DNA of 64,000 bases from Treponema_C sp050320395 (lineage in GTDB: Bacteria > Spirochaetota > Spirochaetia > Treponematales > Treponemataceae), in NCBI RefSeq assembly GCF_050320395.1, contig NZ_CP144459.1:496001-560000 (forward strand), written 5' to 3'. The position numbers were made by a program, and so were the translations under genes. Positions 1 to 8,058 of the stretch are shown one piece after another (positions within the stretch are counted from its first letter, which is position 1; every line of letters begins with the position of its first letter). The notes below the pieces were generated by a model. The model saw only the letters and a list, made by a program, of their open reading frames with translations. It did no database searches and was not told the origin of the DNA.

Positions 1-110
1 TATTGCTTGGGCGGTGCAGAAGGCTTTGACTCATTGGGGCAGCCTGTTAAAAAAAATAAAACTGAAACTAAAACTCCCGCGCCTATTAACTGTGTTTTAA
101 TTTTTTTCAT
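1..110 (-). CDS. Lipoprotein, N-terminal fragment (cut by window edge)
   Basis: Reading leftward from an ATG at 110, the frame is open to the window edge. It gives a 36-residue N-terminus: KK at the start, a hydrophobic stretch and the lipobox LTGC with Cys24, followed by a Pro/Ser-rich linker. An AAGGAG ribosome binding site lies 8 bases upstream (119-124). This is a classic lipoprotein signal peptide. The mature protein lies outside the window, so no function can be given. It is the last gene of a leftward series of lipoprotein genes and begins 22 bases after the stop of its upstream neighbour, so co-transcription is likely. Confidence 0.8.
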   Translation of the reverse strand, partial: MKKIKTQLIGAGVLVSVLFFLTGCPNESKPSAPPKQ

Positions 111-131
111 ATTAAAATCTCCTTAAAAATA

Positions 132-1697
132 TTATTTATAACTGTAATTTTTGCGCATATCGCGTAATATGTTATACAAGTTTTCCGCTTCATTATCGGA
201 TACATCCGCTTGGTTTACCAGTTTTTCCGCTTTTTTTATGGTTTCGGTAAATTTTTTGCGGTTTTCGGCTTGGGGCGTAAAATAATCCTCATTACCGTGA
301 TAGTATGCGTCTTTCATTTTTGAAAGCATAAGTTCTCCGCGTAAAGCGTTTTTTCCTCTTTTAACGGTGAGTTTATCGTCTTCCCCTACCAAAGATGTAT
401 TTTCCAGCACTTGGGCAAAAAGGATTTCCGCATGTTTTTGTACATTGCCCCCGCTGTAGCCGATACTGTAAATATAGTCGTTTTTAGGCTGTGCGGGATC
501 GGTATTGATAAAATACAAGCCGCTTTTTCCGAGTTCCAGCCGTTTGTATGCATAATTGTTTAGCTTATTTTTCAATGTATACAGAGCGGTCTTTTCACTT
601 CCGTCAAAGCGGCTTTTATATATTGTTTTATCGGTATGAGAAAGCCAGTACCAAAAACCTTCGTGATAAAGCGGGGGTGTTTTTTCATCGCCGCGTCTGA
701 AAATCCCGCCGGAGGAATCGTATTTTGTGTCGGTACAAGCTTCGGTGTAAGACTGCGCTCCCGGACGAAGATGACCGAGAACACCGTAAAACATAGTGTC
801 CGACGTTAAAAAATATGTTCCGAACGAATGTGAACGCGCCTTTTTCGACGCTTCGGCATTATCGTCCCATGTCAGATCCGAATTATACCAATTGCCGTCT
901 ATTTGCACCTTGTTCCACATATGTCCTTGAGGATCGTTCGGGGAAGGGCCGTCTACAAAATCGCTTTCAATGCCTATTCCGCGTAAAAGTCTTCTGTACG
1001 CAAGGCTGTAGCCTTGACAAATCGCCTTGCCGTCTATCAAAGCTCCGAAGGTGTCCGCCGAATGCATTCCGTCGTTATATTCGGTTTTTTCGGCAAGCGC
1101 ATTATGCAGCGTATAGGCTATTTCGGCATCGGTCATCGGTTCGCGCAAATGCCCGTAAAAGGCTTCAACACCCGCTTCAAGCCGAGCGAAGTACCGTTCA
1201 AGCGAGTGCGGATACACCTTATAATCAAAACGGTATTTGGTAAGTTCGTTTTCGTTGTGCGGGTTGTAATTATAAGCGATACCGCCGTCTTCGACTATGT
1301 GAAACACAAACGGATACCGCCTTAAAAATTCATTATACAAGGCCTTATGTTCTTCATTTTCCCTGCCGCAGCCGATAGCGAATTCGCTTACATCCGCGTC
1401 CGTTTCAAAGCGGAGCACGGCATTCAGCATACGCTCAAAGATGATTTTTTTACGCTCTTCTTCCGTACCCGTAAAAGGCGGTTTTGCAGGAAGCGTTCCG
1501 CTTTCAGGGCGGGGAAGGATTTCTTTATTTTCCGCAAGGGGCGGCACGCTTTTTTTATGAGAAAAATGCGGTTCACGGTGCTTGTCTATTCCCGCAGGAC
1601 AGCTGCAAAGCAAAAGCCCCCCGATACAGATTCCCGTACACGCGATAAACCGCTTATATGCTTTTATGTTACCGTATTTTTTGTTTCCGTATTTCAA
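132..1697 (-). CDS. Lipoprotein with transglutaminase-like domain
   Basis: 521 residues, with a TTG start preceded by AAGGAG about 11 bases upstream; no in-frame ATG precedes the signal peptide. The lipobox is LCSC with lipid Cys33. The central part (about 180-280) has the transglutaminase-like triad: Cys227 in KAICQGYS, His259 in GHMWNKV and Asp274 in YNSDLTWDD. The WY..D.TWDD pattern is typical of bacterial extracytoplasmic transglutaminase-core proteins, which act as cysteine peptidases or crosslinkers. The C-terminal half has repeats of the type IYKSRFDGSEKT, resembling DUF5050-like beta segments. It is probably exported and lipid-anchored. The substrate is unknown; cell-envelope peptide remodelling is only a guess. 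Confidence 0.8.
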   Translation of the reverse strand: MKYGNKKYGNIKAYKRFIACTGICIGGLLLCSCPAGIDKHREPHFSHKKSVPPLAENKEILPRPESGTLPAKPPFTGTEEERKKIIFERMLNAVLRFETDADVSEFAIGCGRENEEHKALYNEFLRRYPFVFHIVEDGGIAYNYNPHNENELTKYRFDYKVYPHSLERYFARLEAGVEAFYGHLREPMTDAEIAYTLHNALAEKTEYNDGMHSADTFGALIDGKAICQGYSLAYRRLLRGIGIESDFVDGPSPNDPQGHMWNKVQIDGNWYNSDLTWDDNAEASKKARSHSFGTYFLTSDTMFYGVLGHLRPGAQSYTEACTDTKYDSSGGIFRRGDEKTPPLYHEGFWYWLSHTDKTIYKSRFDGSEKTALYTLKNKLNNYAYKRLELGKSGLYFINTDPAQPKNDYIYSIGYSGGNVQKHAEILFAQVLENTSLVGEDDKLTVKRGKNALRGELMLSKMKDAYYHGNEDYFTPQAENRKKFTETIKKAEKLVNQADVSDNEAENLYNILRDMRKNYSYK

Positions 1698-1793
1698 ATA
1701 TAAAAAAACTCCTTCGCAATTACGGATTATGTCCTAAAAAAGGCCGTGTTGTCATTTCGACAATCTTGCCGCCGCACAGCTCCATACTCACCT

Positions 1794-3311
1794 TTAATTC
1801 CCGATGACATATTCCGGACTTACTTCCAAATCGATTCCTTCGCCGCTGCCGGTAAACTGTATATGCATTTTGAGTTTATCGCTTCCGCTTTCTTTATTCA
1901 ACGATATCTGTTCAATAAAGATATCGGCTCCGTCGGCACATTTAGAAAAGAATATAGGTGCGTTAAAAGCTAAAACTTCTTCAGGTTCTTTTCCGTTTAC
2001 CTTAAAAGTACAGTATGCCGTTGTTTTAAAAGGATTATTAACCTTGTATACATGTTTCTTTAGGTTTGAATCATATTCAGAGCGTAAAAACGGATAATTG
2101 TTCAAGGGTCTTTGCTTCCATTTATTTCCTGCCTGTGCATCAGCAGTTAATTGTATCTTAAAGTTAAAAAGGGTTCCGGCATTTTCTTTTGTTACCGTTC
2201 TAAAGCCTGTTCTTTTTGCTTCTTTTATCGCAACAATAGGATACGGCATGTAGTCTCCGTCCAGCATTGCCTCTATTTGCTCTTCCTCAGCTATACAATA
2301 TTCTATTTCAAGCGAGCCGGTGTAGTCGTCTGCCTTTATCCCGCCCAGTCTCGGCTTGTATACCGAAGCCCCTATATCCATCTTAAAATGTCCGCCGGCT
2401 TTTTTATAGCGGTCAACTATCTCTTGTATTGCCGGATCATCTAAAAGAGAACCCGCTCCGCCGGGCGTTCTGTTAAGATGTTTGGTAAAGGCGTAATACG
2501 TAGAAGCAAATGCGTCAGGATATACTTTCAGAAAACTGTCGTCCGTTTTTCCGATAATATACCTAAACACATCTTCTTTCGAAAAATAGGGCTTTGTAAG
2601 GTCGGTTCCCAAGCGTGCAAATAAAGCACTTCTATCCGTTTCCGTTGAAGTTTCACTGCCGCCCGCCTCTTTTTTTAAGTATTTAACCTTATATTCGGGT
2701 TTTATTTTTATTTTATCGCCGTTTTTTTCCAATGCCGCCGCTAAACTGTAACGGTCATGAACTCCCAAGCTGAGAGAGCCGATATTATCATCACTGAAAG
2801 ACAGCTTTTTTAAAAGAGCGGAGTTGCCGGCCGCATCCGAAATAAAGGTATCCACTGTTTTGTTGTGTTCTATAGCGTCCGAAAAATCCAATTCCGCTTC
2901 ACTGAGCGAAGGAAAAATCTTTGCATAGGGATTTTCGAAGCCCGTAAGGGTTAATTCTTTTTCAAATTCTTTTCCCGTGAGTCCCTTTGTGCCCTTTACT
3001 TTTACGGTAAAAGTACCCTTTTCATCGTCATAGGCAAGGGCTTCGGTTTCGGTGAAGGTGAATTGTCCTTTTTTTTGTCCGGCCGAATCGGCTATTTTTT
3101 TTGCCGCATCGGAGGCGGTGATTTTAGTTCGTGTCAAAGAAAAAAGCATGCTTAATTCACGTTCGGAAATACCGTTTATCTGTGACAGATCCGCATCGGC
3201 AGCGTTCCCCGTGTGCGGCGCAGCGCTTTGTCTGATACTCGGCTGTTCACAGGAAACAAGCAGAATTGCGTATAGGCACACTACGGCCGTTACGTTTAAT
3301 ATTTTTTTCAT
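1794..3311 (-). CDS. Hypothetical lipoprotein, 505 aa
   Basis: The ATG start has AAGGAG about 10 bases upstream. The signal peptide ends in LLVSC, with lipid Cys21. The mature part is polar and rich in Lys, Asp and Ser, with many short beta-like segments and no catalytic motif I recognise. It is flanked by two other lipoprotein genes and has its own promoter (3358-3386). Nothing ties it to a named family; it may be a surface or periplasmic binding protein. The coding call is secure from length, signal peptide, promoter and ribosome site. Confidence 0.8.
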   Translation of the reverse strand: MKKILNVTAVVCLYAILLVSCEQPSIRQSAAPHTGNAADADLSQINGISERELSMLFSLTRTKITASDAAKKIADSAGQKKGQFTFTETEALAYDDEKGTFTVKVKGTKGLTGKEFEKELTLTGFENPYAKIFPSLSEAELDFSDAIEHNKTVDTFISDAAGNSALLKKLSFSDDNIGSLSLGVHDRYSLAAALEKNGDKIKIKPEYKVKYLKKEAGGSETSTETDRSALFARLGTDLTKPYFSKEDVFRYIIGKTDDSFLKVYPDAFASTYYAFTKHLNRTPGGAGSLLDDPAIQEIVDRYKKAGGHFKMDIGASVYKPRLGGIKADDYTGSLEIEYCIAEEEQIEAMLDGDYMPYPIVAIKEAKRTGFRTVTKENAGTLFNFKIQLTADAQAGNKWKQRPLNNYPFLRSEYDSNLKKHVYKVNNPFKTTAYCTFKVNGKEPEEVLAFNAPIFFSKCADGADIFIEQISLNKESGSDKLKMHIQFTGSGEGIDLEVSPEYVIGN

Positions 3312-3357
3312 AGCGATTACTCCTTGTATTTTAAAATGAATATTTTGTAATACTTAT

Positions 3358-3386
3358 ATTATAACATATAATAGTATAAAAATCAA
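3358..3386 (-). promoter_or_regulatory. Promoter for the 505-aa lipoprotein gene
   Basis: Read on the minus strand: TTGATT (3381-3386), a 17-base spacer, then TATAAT (3358-3363). The start codon is about 46 bases downstream with AAGGAG before it, so this is a conventional leader. Confidence 0.65.
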
Positions 3387-3461
3387 TGTTTTGCTCTTTT
3401 TTGAGGCTATGATATATAAGTTTGTTATTGTCTTGGTTTTTGCTTTACGCCCGTTTTTATC

Positions 3462-3489
3462 TTGAGATCTCTTTTTTTTAGTTTATAAT
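3462..3489 (+). promoter_or_regulatory. Promoter for the leucine-rich lipoprotein gene
   Basis: TTGAGA (3462-3467), a 16-base spacer, then TATAAT (3484-3489). The ATG is at 3504, so transcription would begin only a few bases before the start codon, inside or next to the TAGGAG ribosome site. This short-leader layout recurs elsewhere in the window. Confidence 0.5.
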
Positions 3490-3503
3490 TCTATAGGAGT
3501 AAT

Positions 3504-4376
3504 ATGATGAAAAACATTAAAACTGCGGTTTTTTTCAGCCTCTGTGTACTGTTGTTGTACACCGCCTGTCCCCATAATGAGCGGCCCGGCCCCGGCATCA
3601 ACCCCGGCTCACAGGATTCCGCGCCCTATGTCGAAGGCGGTATTTCGCTGGTAGTAAGTCGGGATAAAAAGACGATAGAGCTTACGGTAAAGGCTTCCGG
3701 CTCTTCAAATATTGTACTTGAAGGAGCCGAACCAAGCAGTGTAACTAATAATTTCTCCGGTCCTGTAACGGTAAAAGACAGAGTTCTTATTCTAAAACCG
3801 TCTGCAGGGGAACAGCCTATCGAATTTTCTTGTACCGATCAAAAAATCATGCGCATTAATGCCTCAGGATGTAAAACGCTTACAAGTTTAATCTGCAATG
3901 GAAATCTGCTGGACACGCTCAAAGTGCACACCGAAGCAAAACTGACGCATGTAACTTGTAGCGAGAACAGGCTTACAAACTTTGATGCCCGATTTTGCAA
4001 AGAACTGGTAAGCCTTGAATGCGGAAACAACAAGCTGACATCGCTCGACCTCAGCGGGTTAAACTACTTGACTAAAGCGGATTGTTGGCAAAATAATCTT
4101 ACCGAACTTAAGCTGACCGGCTGTACCGCTTTAAAACAAATAGAGTGTTATAACAACGACTTGAAGGAAAACGCCTTTATCGCGCTTTTAAATGCGCTGC
4201 CGGATAGAACTTCCGCCGGAACGGAGGGGAAGGCCGTATTGTACAAAGAAGGCGAAACGGGTAATGTAACCGATTTTACAACACCGGAAGCTTTGACAAA
4301 TGCAGTCGCCGCTGCTACAAATAACAATTGGAAATTGTACAAAAAAACCGATACGGAACCGGGAGAAGAAATATAG
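3504..4376 (+). CDS. Leucine-rich repeat lipoprotein
   Basis: 290 residues with signal peptide and lipobox YTAC (lipid Cys22), followed by a Pro/Gly-rich linker. From about residue 110 to 225 there are successive leucine-rich repeats of roughly 20 residues, of the form L..L.C..N.LT.LDLS and L.GCTAL..I.CYNN, with conserved Cys and Asn ladder positions. The C-terminus (LYKEGETGNVTDF and onwards) leaves the repeat pattern and resembles the end of other LRR surface proteins. Treponema LRR lipoproteins are often surface-exposed and adhesive; that role here is inference. TAGGAG lies just upstream of the ATG. Confidence 0.8.
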   Translation: MMKNIKTAVFFSLCVLLLYTACPHNERPGPGINPGSQDSAPYVEGGISLVVSRDKKTIELTVKASGSSNIVLEGAEPSSVTNNFSGPVTVKDRVLILKPSAGEQPIEFSCTDQKIMRINASGCKTLTSLICNGNLLDTLKVHTEAKLTHVTCSENRLTNFDARFCKELVSLECGNNKLTSLDLSGLNYLTKADCWQNNLTELKLTGCTALKQIECYNNDLKENAFIALLNALPDRTSAGTEGKAVLYKEGETGNVTDFTTPEALTNAVAAATNNNWKLYKKTDTEPGEEI

Positions 4377-4468
4377 GACACCGCCAAACCCCGGCCGGCT
4401 TTTAGACAAGACAAACCGGGATTTTATCGTTTTGCCGCAGTGCTGCCGGAAAGCTTTGCGTCTTTATA

Positions 4469-4807
4469 TTACACTTCCGAATCGCCGTCTTCGGAAAAGG
4501 TTTCTTCGGTATGAGAAGAAGAACCGGGCCGGGCTTTTTCACGCAAAAGCAATAAGTCCTGAATCTCTTTTCCCGCCCGTACGGACGAAAAATGTCCGAA
4601 CACGCCGACTGCGATTACCCCGGCTAAAATCGCACCCATGGCAAAATAAAACCACAGAGGGGGTGTTCCCTCCCTGATACTCTTCCATGCGTTGTAGCCT
4701 AAAAATACGGCGACGAGTACACAAATATTGCGGTTACGCTCCAAGCCTTTTTTCTTTTGTTCAAGGGCCGCAGCGCGTTCATTAAATTCGGTTTCTGTCA
4801 TAGACAT
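4469..4807 (-). CDS. Small membrane protein, 112 aa
   Basis: There is a polar N-terminus with a short helix rich in Glu and Lys, two hydrophobic segments (about residues 28-42 and 50-72), then a polar, acidic C-tail (HTEETFSEDGDSEV). No family is recognised. Its start overlaps the end of the BrnA-like gene by 26 bases on the same strand, so it probably belongs to the toxin-antitoxin transcript or is its read-through neighbour. A second ATG (codon 3) is an alternative start. A membrane location is predicted; the role is unknown. Confidence 0.6.
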   Translation of the reverse strand: MSMTETEFNERAAALEQKKKGLERNRNICVLVAVFLGYNAWKSIREGTPPLWFYFAMGAILAGVIAVGVFGHFSSVRAGKEIQDLLLLREKARPGSSSHTEETFSEDGDSEV

Positions 4808-4973
4808 ATTTTTTCTTATATTCTCCTGATGCTGTATTTTTATTATCCTTCCGATTTTTTAAATATCCGGTTTCCCATTGTTCTTCCGTAATTTCGGGAA
4901 TATCGGATAAATCAATTTTGCGGGACTTTATTTCGGCTATACGTTCAAGCGTTAAAGTTTTGCCTGTTTGCAT
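4782..4973 (-). CDS. BrnA-like antitoxin, short form
   Basis: 63 residues. I chose the ATG at 4973 because GGAGG precedes it by about 12 bases; an upstream in-frame start would lie deep inside brnT. The core SDIPEITEEQWETGYLKN resembles the DIPE.T.EQW box of BrnA-type antitoxins (DUF4415) that accompany BrnT. The usual C-terminal ribbon-helix-helix DNA-binding domain is not visible; the protein ends in a Lys/Tyr-rich tail. It overlaps the end of brnT by 29 bases, so the two are translationally coupled. Identification rests on this box and on the position beside BrnT. Confidence 0.6.
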   Translation of the reverse strand: MQTGKTLTLERIAEIKSRKIDLSDIPEITEEQWETGYLKNRKDNKNTASGEYKKKYVYDRNRI

Positions 4974-5250
4974 AATATCTTTTTTCCTCCGCTTTTGTTG
5001 CAGCACGGGCCGAAATCAATCTTATTTTTTTTCGCTCCGTGTAACAGGCGGTAATAACTAAAATACCTCCTGTTTCTCCTATTCCTATAAAACGTTCTTC
5101 AAGAGCGGTAGAATGAGCTTCATCATATATTTCGTAAAAAAAAGGATCGTCAAATATTTCCAGAATTTCTTCAAAACCGAAACCGTGCTTTTGTCTGTTG
5201 ATTTCGTTTTTTTCAGAATCCCATTCAAAACGCCCGTGTTTTTCCGTCAT
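4945..5250 (-). CDS. brnT: BrnT family toxin (DUF497)
   Basis: 101 residues. BrnT is a RelE-like ribonuclease toxin of type II toxin-antitoxin systems. Diagnostic segments are FEWDSEKNEINRQKHGFGFE at the N-terminus, then IFDDP, EERFIGIG, the central Tyr-Thr-Glu-Arg stretch and IRLISARAATKAEEKRYY at the C-terminus, matching the family pattern W(D..K)..N..KHG.F ... IISARKA...E...Y. The ATG at 5250 is preferred over a TTG at 5289, because that TTG is part of the promoter's -35 box. The downstream overlapping gene is the BrnA-like partner. The promoter and an inverted repeat lie immediately upstream. Confidence 0.85.
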   Translation of the reverse strand: MTEKHGRFEWDSEKNEINRQKHGFGFEEILEIFDDPFFYEIYDEAHSTALEERFIGIGETGGILVITACYTERKKIRLISARAATKAEEKRYYANRQNFNA

Positions 5251-5253
5251 TCC

Positions 5254-5289
5254 GGTGTTAATACTAGCACCCTTTACGGATGGCGTCAA
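5254..5289 (-). promoter_or_regulatory. brnT promoter with operator-like palindrome
   Basis: On the minus strand: TTGACG (5284-5289), a 17-base spacer, then TAGTAT (5261-5266) with an upstream TGC (extended -10). Only 10 bases separate the -10 from the ATG. An inverted repeat with 7-base arms, GGTGTTA (5254-5260) and TAGCACC (5265-5271), one mismatch, covers the -10. BrnT-BrnA systems autorepress through promoter palindromes, so this is a good operator candidate. Confidence 0.6.
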
Positions 5290-5301
5290 GGTTTATTTAA
5301 T

Positions 5302-5330
5302 TTGACATTTGAAAAATCATGACCTATACT
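5302..5330 (+). promoter_or_regulatory. Promoter for the outer-membrane-like protein gene
   Basis: TTGACA (5302-5307), 17-base spacer, TATACT (5325-5330). The start codon at 5365 has AAGGAG upstream. The promoter is back to back with the brnT promoter. Confidence 0.75.
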
Positions 5331-5364
5331 TTAAACGAATACATGCTTATTAAGGAGTATTATT

Positions 5365-6024
5365 ATGAAAAAAATCATAGCTTTGCTCCTCTTGTTTTGC
5401 CTAGGCAGTGTCCTTGTTTTTGCCGTGGATTACGGTATAGGTTTTTTTACCGATTTTAACTATCAGTATGCCGATTGGAAAGCCGTTTTTCCGGTTCAAA
5501 CCTTTAAAGATTCGCAAAAAATCGGTTTTTGGGGAATTAAATCCTTTATAGATGTGCAGTATGCGGTTATAAACTTCGGTATAAAGGGTTCGGTTACAAA
5601 AACGGATTTAAGAGATTTGTATACGGGACTGGTACTGCGGCCGGATATTTCAACCGTGTACATGACGCTCGGTGTTTTGGGGAAATATCCTTTTAAACTG
5701 AAATCGATACGTCTTTTTCCGCAGGCGGGATTTGAGGGCGATTTTATTTTTTCTTATAAAGAGGGCGGTACGAATTTTGAAGTCAATACCGCCGCCCAAG
5801 AGGATTGGAACAGGCATTGGTTCGATTTCGGCTTGGGAGCGGATATTCCCGTCGGAAAAAGCGGAAAGCTTTTTTTACGGCCGCAGACACTGTTCGGCTT
5901 GGCTTTAAATAAACCGGCATACATAAAAAAGGCGAAAGCCGATGTCGAAGCTGCAGGCGGTTCTTTTTCGTACAACAGCTTTAGGTTTAATATCGGCTTG
6001 GGCGCTTTTTTTCAAATCAATTAA
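5365..6024 (+). CDS. Outer-membrane beta-barrel-like protein
   Basis: 219 residues. It has a signal peptide of about 20 residues ending in VFA, then alternating polar and aromatic segments (YGIGFFTDFNYQYADW, FGIKGSV, YMTLGVLGKYPFKL, WFDFGLGADIPVGK, FRFNIGLGAFFQI) typical of a small transmembrane beta barrel. The last residues follow the aromatic-terminal pattern of outer-membrane proteins (FFQIN). No specific family is recognised. It has its own strong promoter and AAGGAG site. The gene converges on pheS with a 38-base gap. The outer-membrane location is inferred from the pattern only. Confidence 0.7.
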   Translation: MKKIIALLLLFCLGSVLVFAVDYGIGFFTDFNYQYADWKAVFPVQTFKDSQKIGFWGIKSFIDVQYAVINFGIKGSVTKTDLRDLYTGLVLRPDISTVYMTLGVLGKYPFKLKSIRLFPQAGFEGDFIFSYKEGGTNFEVNTAAQEDWNRHWFDFGLGADIPVGKSGKLFLRPQTLFGLALNKPAYIKKAKADVEAAGGSFSYNSFRFNIGLGAFFQIN

Positions 6025-6062
6025 GCACGGATATCTTTCCGCCTCTTGCCGGCGTTTTAAGC

Positions 6063-7619
6063 TTAATACACGGCGCGGCGCAGGCGGGTTTGCTCGATGT
6101 CCGTACTGAATAAATCGCGCAAATCGTTGATTCCCAATGCCATAAGCGCCATGCGGTCTATTCCGATACCCCATGCGAGAACGGGAACGTCTACTCCCAT
6201 CGAGCGGGTTACTTCGGGGCGGAAAATGCCGGAGCCGCCCAGTTCAAACCAGCCCAAAACGGGGTGTTTGATATGGACTTCAACCGAGGGTTCCGTAAAG
6301 GGGAAGTAGCCGGGAACGTATTTTACGTCCGTGGCGCCCGCGATTTCGACGGCGAACATTTCCAAAAAGCCCAAAAGGGTTTTTAAGTTTACGTCTTCGC
6401 CGAGGACTATTCCTTCCGTTTGATAAAAGTCGGACAAGTGGGTGGCGTCAACCTTATCGTAGCGGAAACAGCGGGCTATGCCGAAGTATTTTCCGGGAAC
6501 GGAGGCTTTTGCAAGCTGATGAGCCGACAAAACCGTTCCCTGGCTGCGTAAAATAAGGCGGCGGGTAAAATCGCGGTCAAAGCTGTAGTTCCAGCCGCGG
6601 CTTCCGGTATCGCCGCCCGTTTCATGCGCCGAAGCCACGTTCGACAAAAAGGGCTCGTCTATTTTTTTTGCATACTGCGGATTTTTTATATAATACACGT
6701 CATGAATATCGCGGGCGGCGTGAAACTGCGGCATAAACAGGGCATCGCTGTTCCAAAATTCGGTTTCCACAAGGGGCCCGTCGAATTCTTCAAAGCCCAA
6801 AGACGCAAGCTTGTCTTTTACGCTTTCCAAAAAGGACACGTAGGCGCTTGCGCGGCCGGGAATGACACGGGCAGGCGGAATACTTATATTGTATGAGCGG
6901 AAACTCGCATTTTTCCATTCGCCCGTTGCAAGAATTTTAGGACTTAAAGCGCCGATTTCCGAGCCGGTAATACCCGCCTGTTTTAAAGCCTGCGAAACCG
7001 CGGCCGCTTCATCGGCAAGTTTATATACAACCGTTTCGCGTTCGACAATGCGGAAAGCGGCATCGGATGCGCCGCGTTTTTTGGCGGCCGACGCGATAAT
7101 CTTTACTTCATCGGCGCTTAAAGCATCCTGATCCAAAAGGCGGCTTTCGGCTTCATAGGCTTTTTTAATAAGAGATGCCATAAGTTTAACGCTTTCGGGC
7201 AGGTCGGGCGCTTTAACGACGGCTTTTTTATCTTCGTCCATCGCCAAAGCACCTTCTTTTGAAAGCATACCGAATGCGCTTCCGACATCTTTATTTTCCA
7301 ACCGGAGGATAGATGCGATTTCGGGCAAGCTTAAAGCGCCCCTTTCTTTTACGCAGTTAAAAATACGCTCGGCCGGCTGACCTTCCGTGTAAAAAAGAAT
7401 GCCCAATTCGGTCAATTCGTAATAGGTTTGGGGCTTGCGGCTGGCCACAACAGCCAACGCTTTGCCCGAAAGCCATGAAAAAGCCTGATTTGCGTGCCCT
7501 TCTTTATAGCCGAGTTCTTTTTGAAGGCGCGCGGCCGTCAATTCGTCGTTTGCCGTATACGACAGCAATACCTTTACTTCAAGCGGGTGAAGATTTTTTA
7601 TGAGTCCCTGTATATCCAT
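6063..7619 (-). CDS. pheS: Phenylalanine--tRNA ligase alpha subunit, archaeal/eukaryotic-type
   Basis: 518 residues, far longer than the roughly 330-350 residues of ordinary bacterial PheS. PheS and PheT form the enzyme that charges tRNA-Phe. The N-terminal half carries winged-helix-like repeats as in archaeal and eukaryotic PheS. The C-terminal catalytic core has class II motifs: motif 2 around FRYDKVDATHLSDFYQTEG, the Phe pocket region EPSVEVHIKHP, and motif 3 GWGIGIDRMALMALGINDLR. Spirochaetes are known to carry this archaeal-type PheRS, and the sequence agrees. It is the last gene of the leftward run and begins 8 bases after its neighbour's stop. pheT is not in the window. Confidence 0.95.
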   Translation of the reverse strand: MDIQGLIKNLHPLEVKVLLSYTANDELTAARLQKELGYKEGHANQAFSWLSGKALAVVASRKPQTYYELTELGILFYTEGQPAERIFNCVKERGALSLPEIASILRLENKDVGSAFGMLSKEGALAMDEDKKAVVKAPDLPESVKLMASLIKKAYEAESRLLDQDALSADEVKIIASAAKKRGASDAAFRIVERETVVYKLADEAAAVSQALKQAGITGSEIGALSPKILATGEWKNASFRSYNISIPPARVIPGRASAYVSFLESVKDKLASLGFEEFDGPLVETEFWNSDALFMPQFHAARDIHDVYYIKNPQYAKKIDEPFLSNVASAHETGGDTGSRGWNYSFDRDFTRRLILRSQGTVLSAHQLAKASVPGKYFGIARCFRYDKVDATHLSDFYQTEGIVLGEDVNLKTLLGFLEMFAVEIAGATDVKYVPGYFPFTEPSVEVHIKHPVLGWFELGGSGIFRPEVTRSMGVDVPVLAWGIGIDRMALMALGINDLRDLFSTDIEQTRLRRAVY

Positions 7620-7627
7620 GTCCGTAA

Positions 7628-8023
7628 TTAATATGCCGTCGCCTGTTTTTCCAAAAAGCGGATACGTGACGTATAATACACCTTTTTCTTTGCGCCGTCG
7701 TATTTTGTCGAATCGGCTCCCCTGTACACATAATGATAGTACTTACGCACGCCGTTTTCTTGAGTTTCTTCAATAAACTTCATGGCACGGTCGCGGATTG
7801 CAATCATCGCGTCGGCTTGATTAAACATACTTTGATTTATCGTAACGGTAAAAAAAGCTTCACCGGTAGCGGGCAAGTATTCAATCGTGATGGTGTAGGG
7901 AAGATTGTTTTCGGTTTTTCCCTCTTCTTCTATTTTGACTACATTCAAATCATCGGGAATTTGCGCATACAAAGCGGCTCCGATACACAAAAAAACGGCT
8001 AACACAAAAAATATCTTTTTCAT
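7628..8023 (-). CDS. Exported hypothetical protein, 131 aa
   Basis: The ATG at 8023 is chosen because AAGGAGG lies 7 bases upstream. A Sec signal peptide of about 20 residues (KKIFFVLAVFLCIG, cleavage after YA) precedes a small soluble domain with beta-like segments (YTITIEYLPATGEAFFTVTI) and a C-terminal part rich in Tyr and Lys (YYHYVYRG, KKKVYYTSRIRFL). It is probably periplasmic. No family is recognised. It lies between another exported protein and pheS in a tight leftward operon. Confidence 0.7.
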   Translation of the reverse strand: MKKIFFVLAVFLCIGAALYAQIPDDLNVVKIEEEGKTENNLPYTITIEYLPATGEAFFTVTINQSMFNQADAMIAIRDRAMKFIEETQENGVRKYYHYVYRGADSTKYDGAKKKVYYTSRIRFLEKQATAY

Positions 8024-8058
8024 AACAATTCCTCCTTGCGGAAAATTCGGCACACTGT

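Noticed and set aside
5251..5289. Upstream TTG start for brnT adding 13 residues
   Set aside because: The TTG is the first half of the -35 box TTGACG, and the -10 box lies inside the extra segment.
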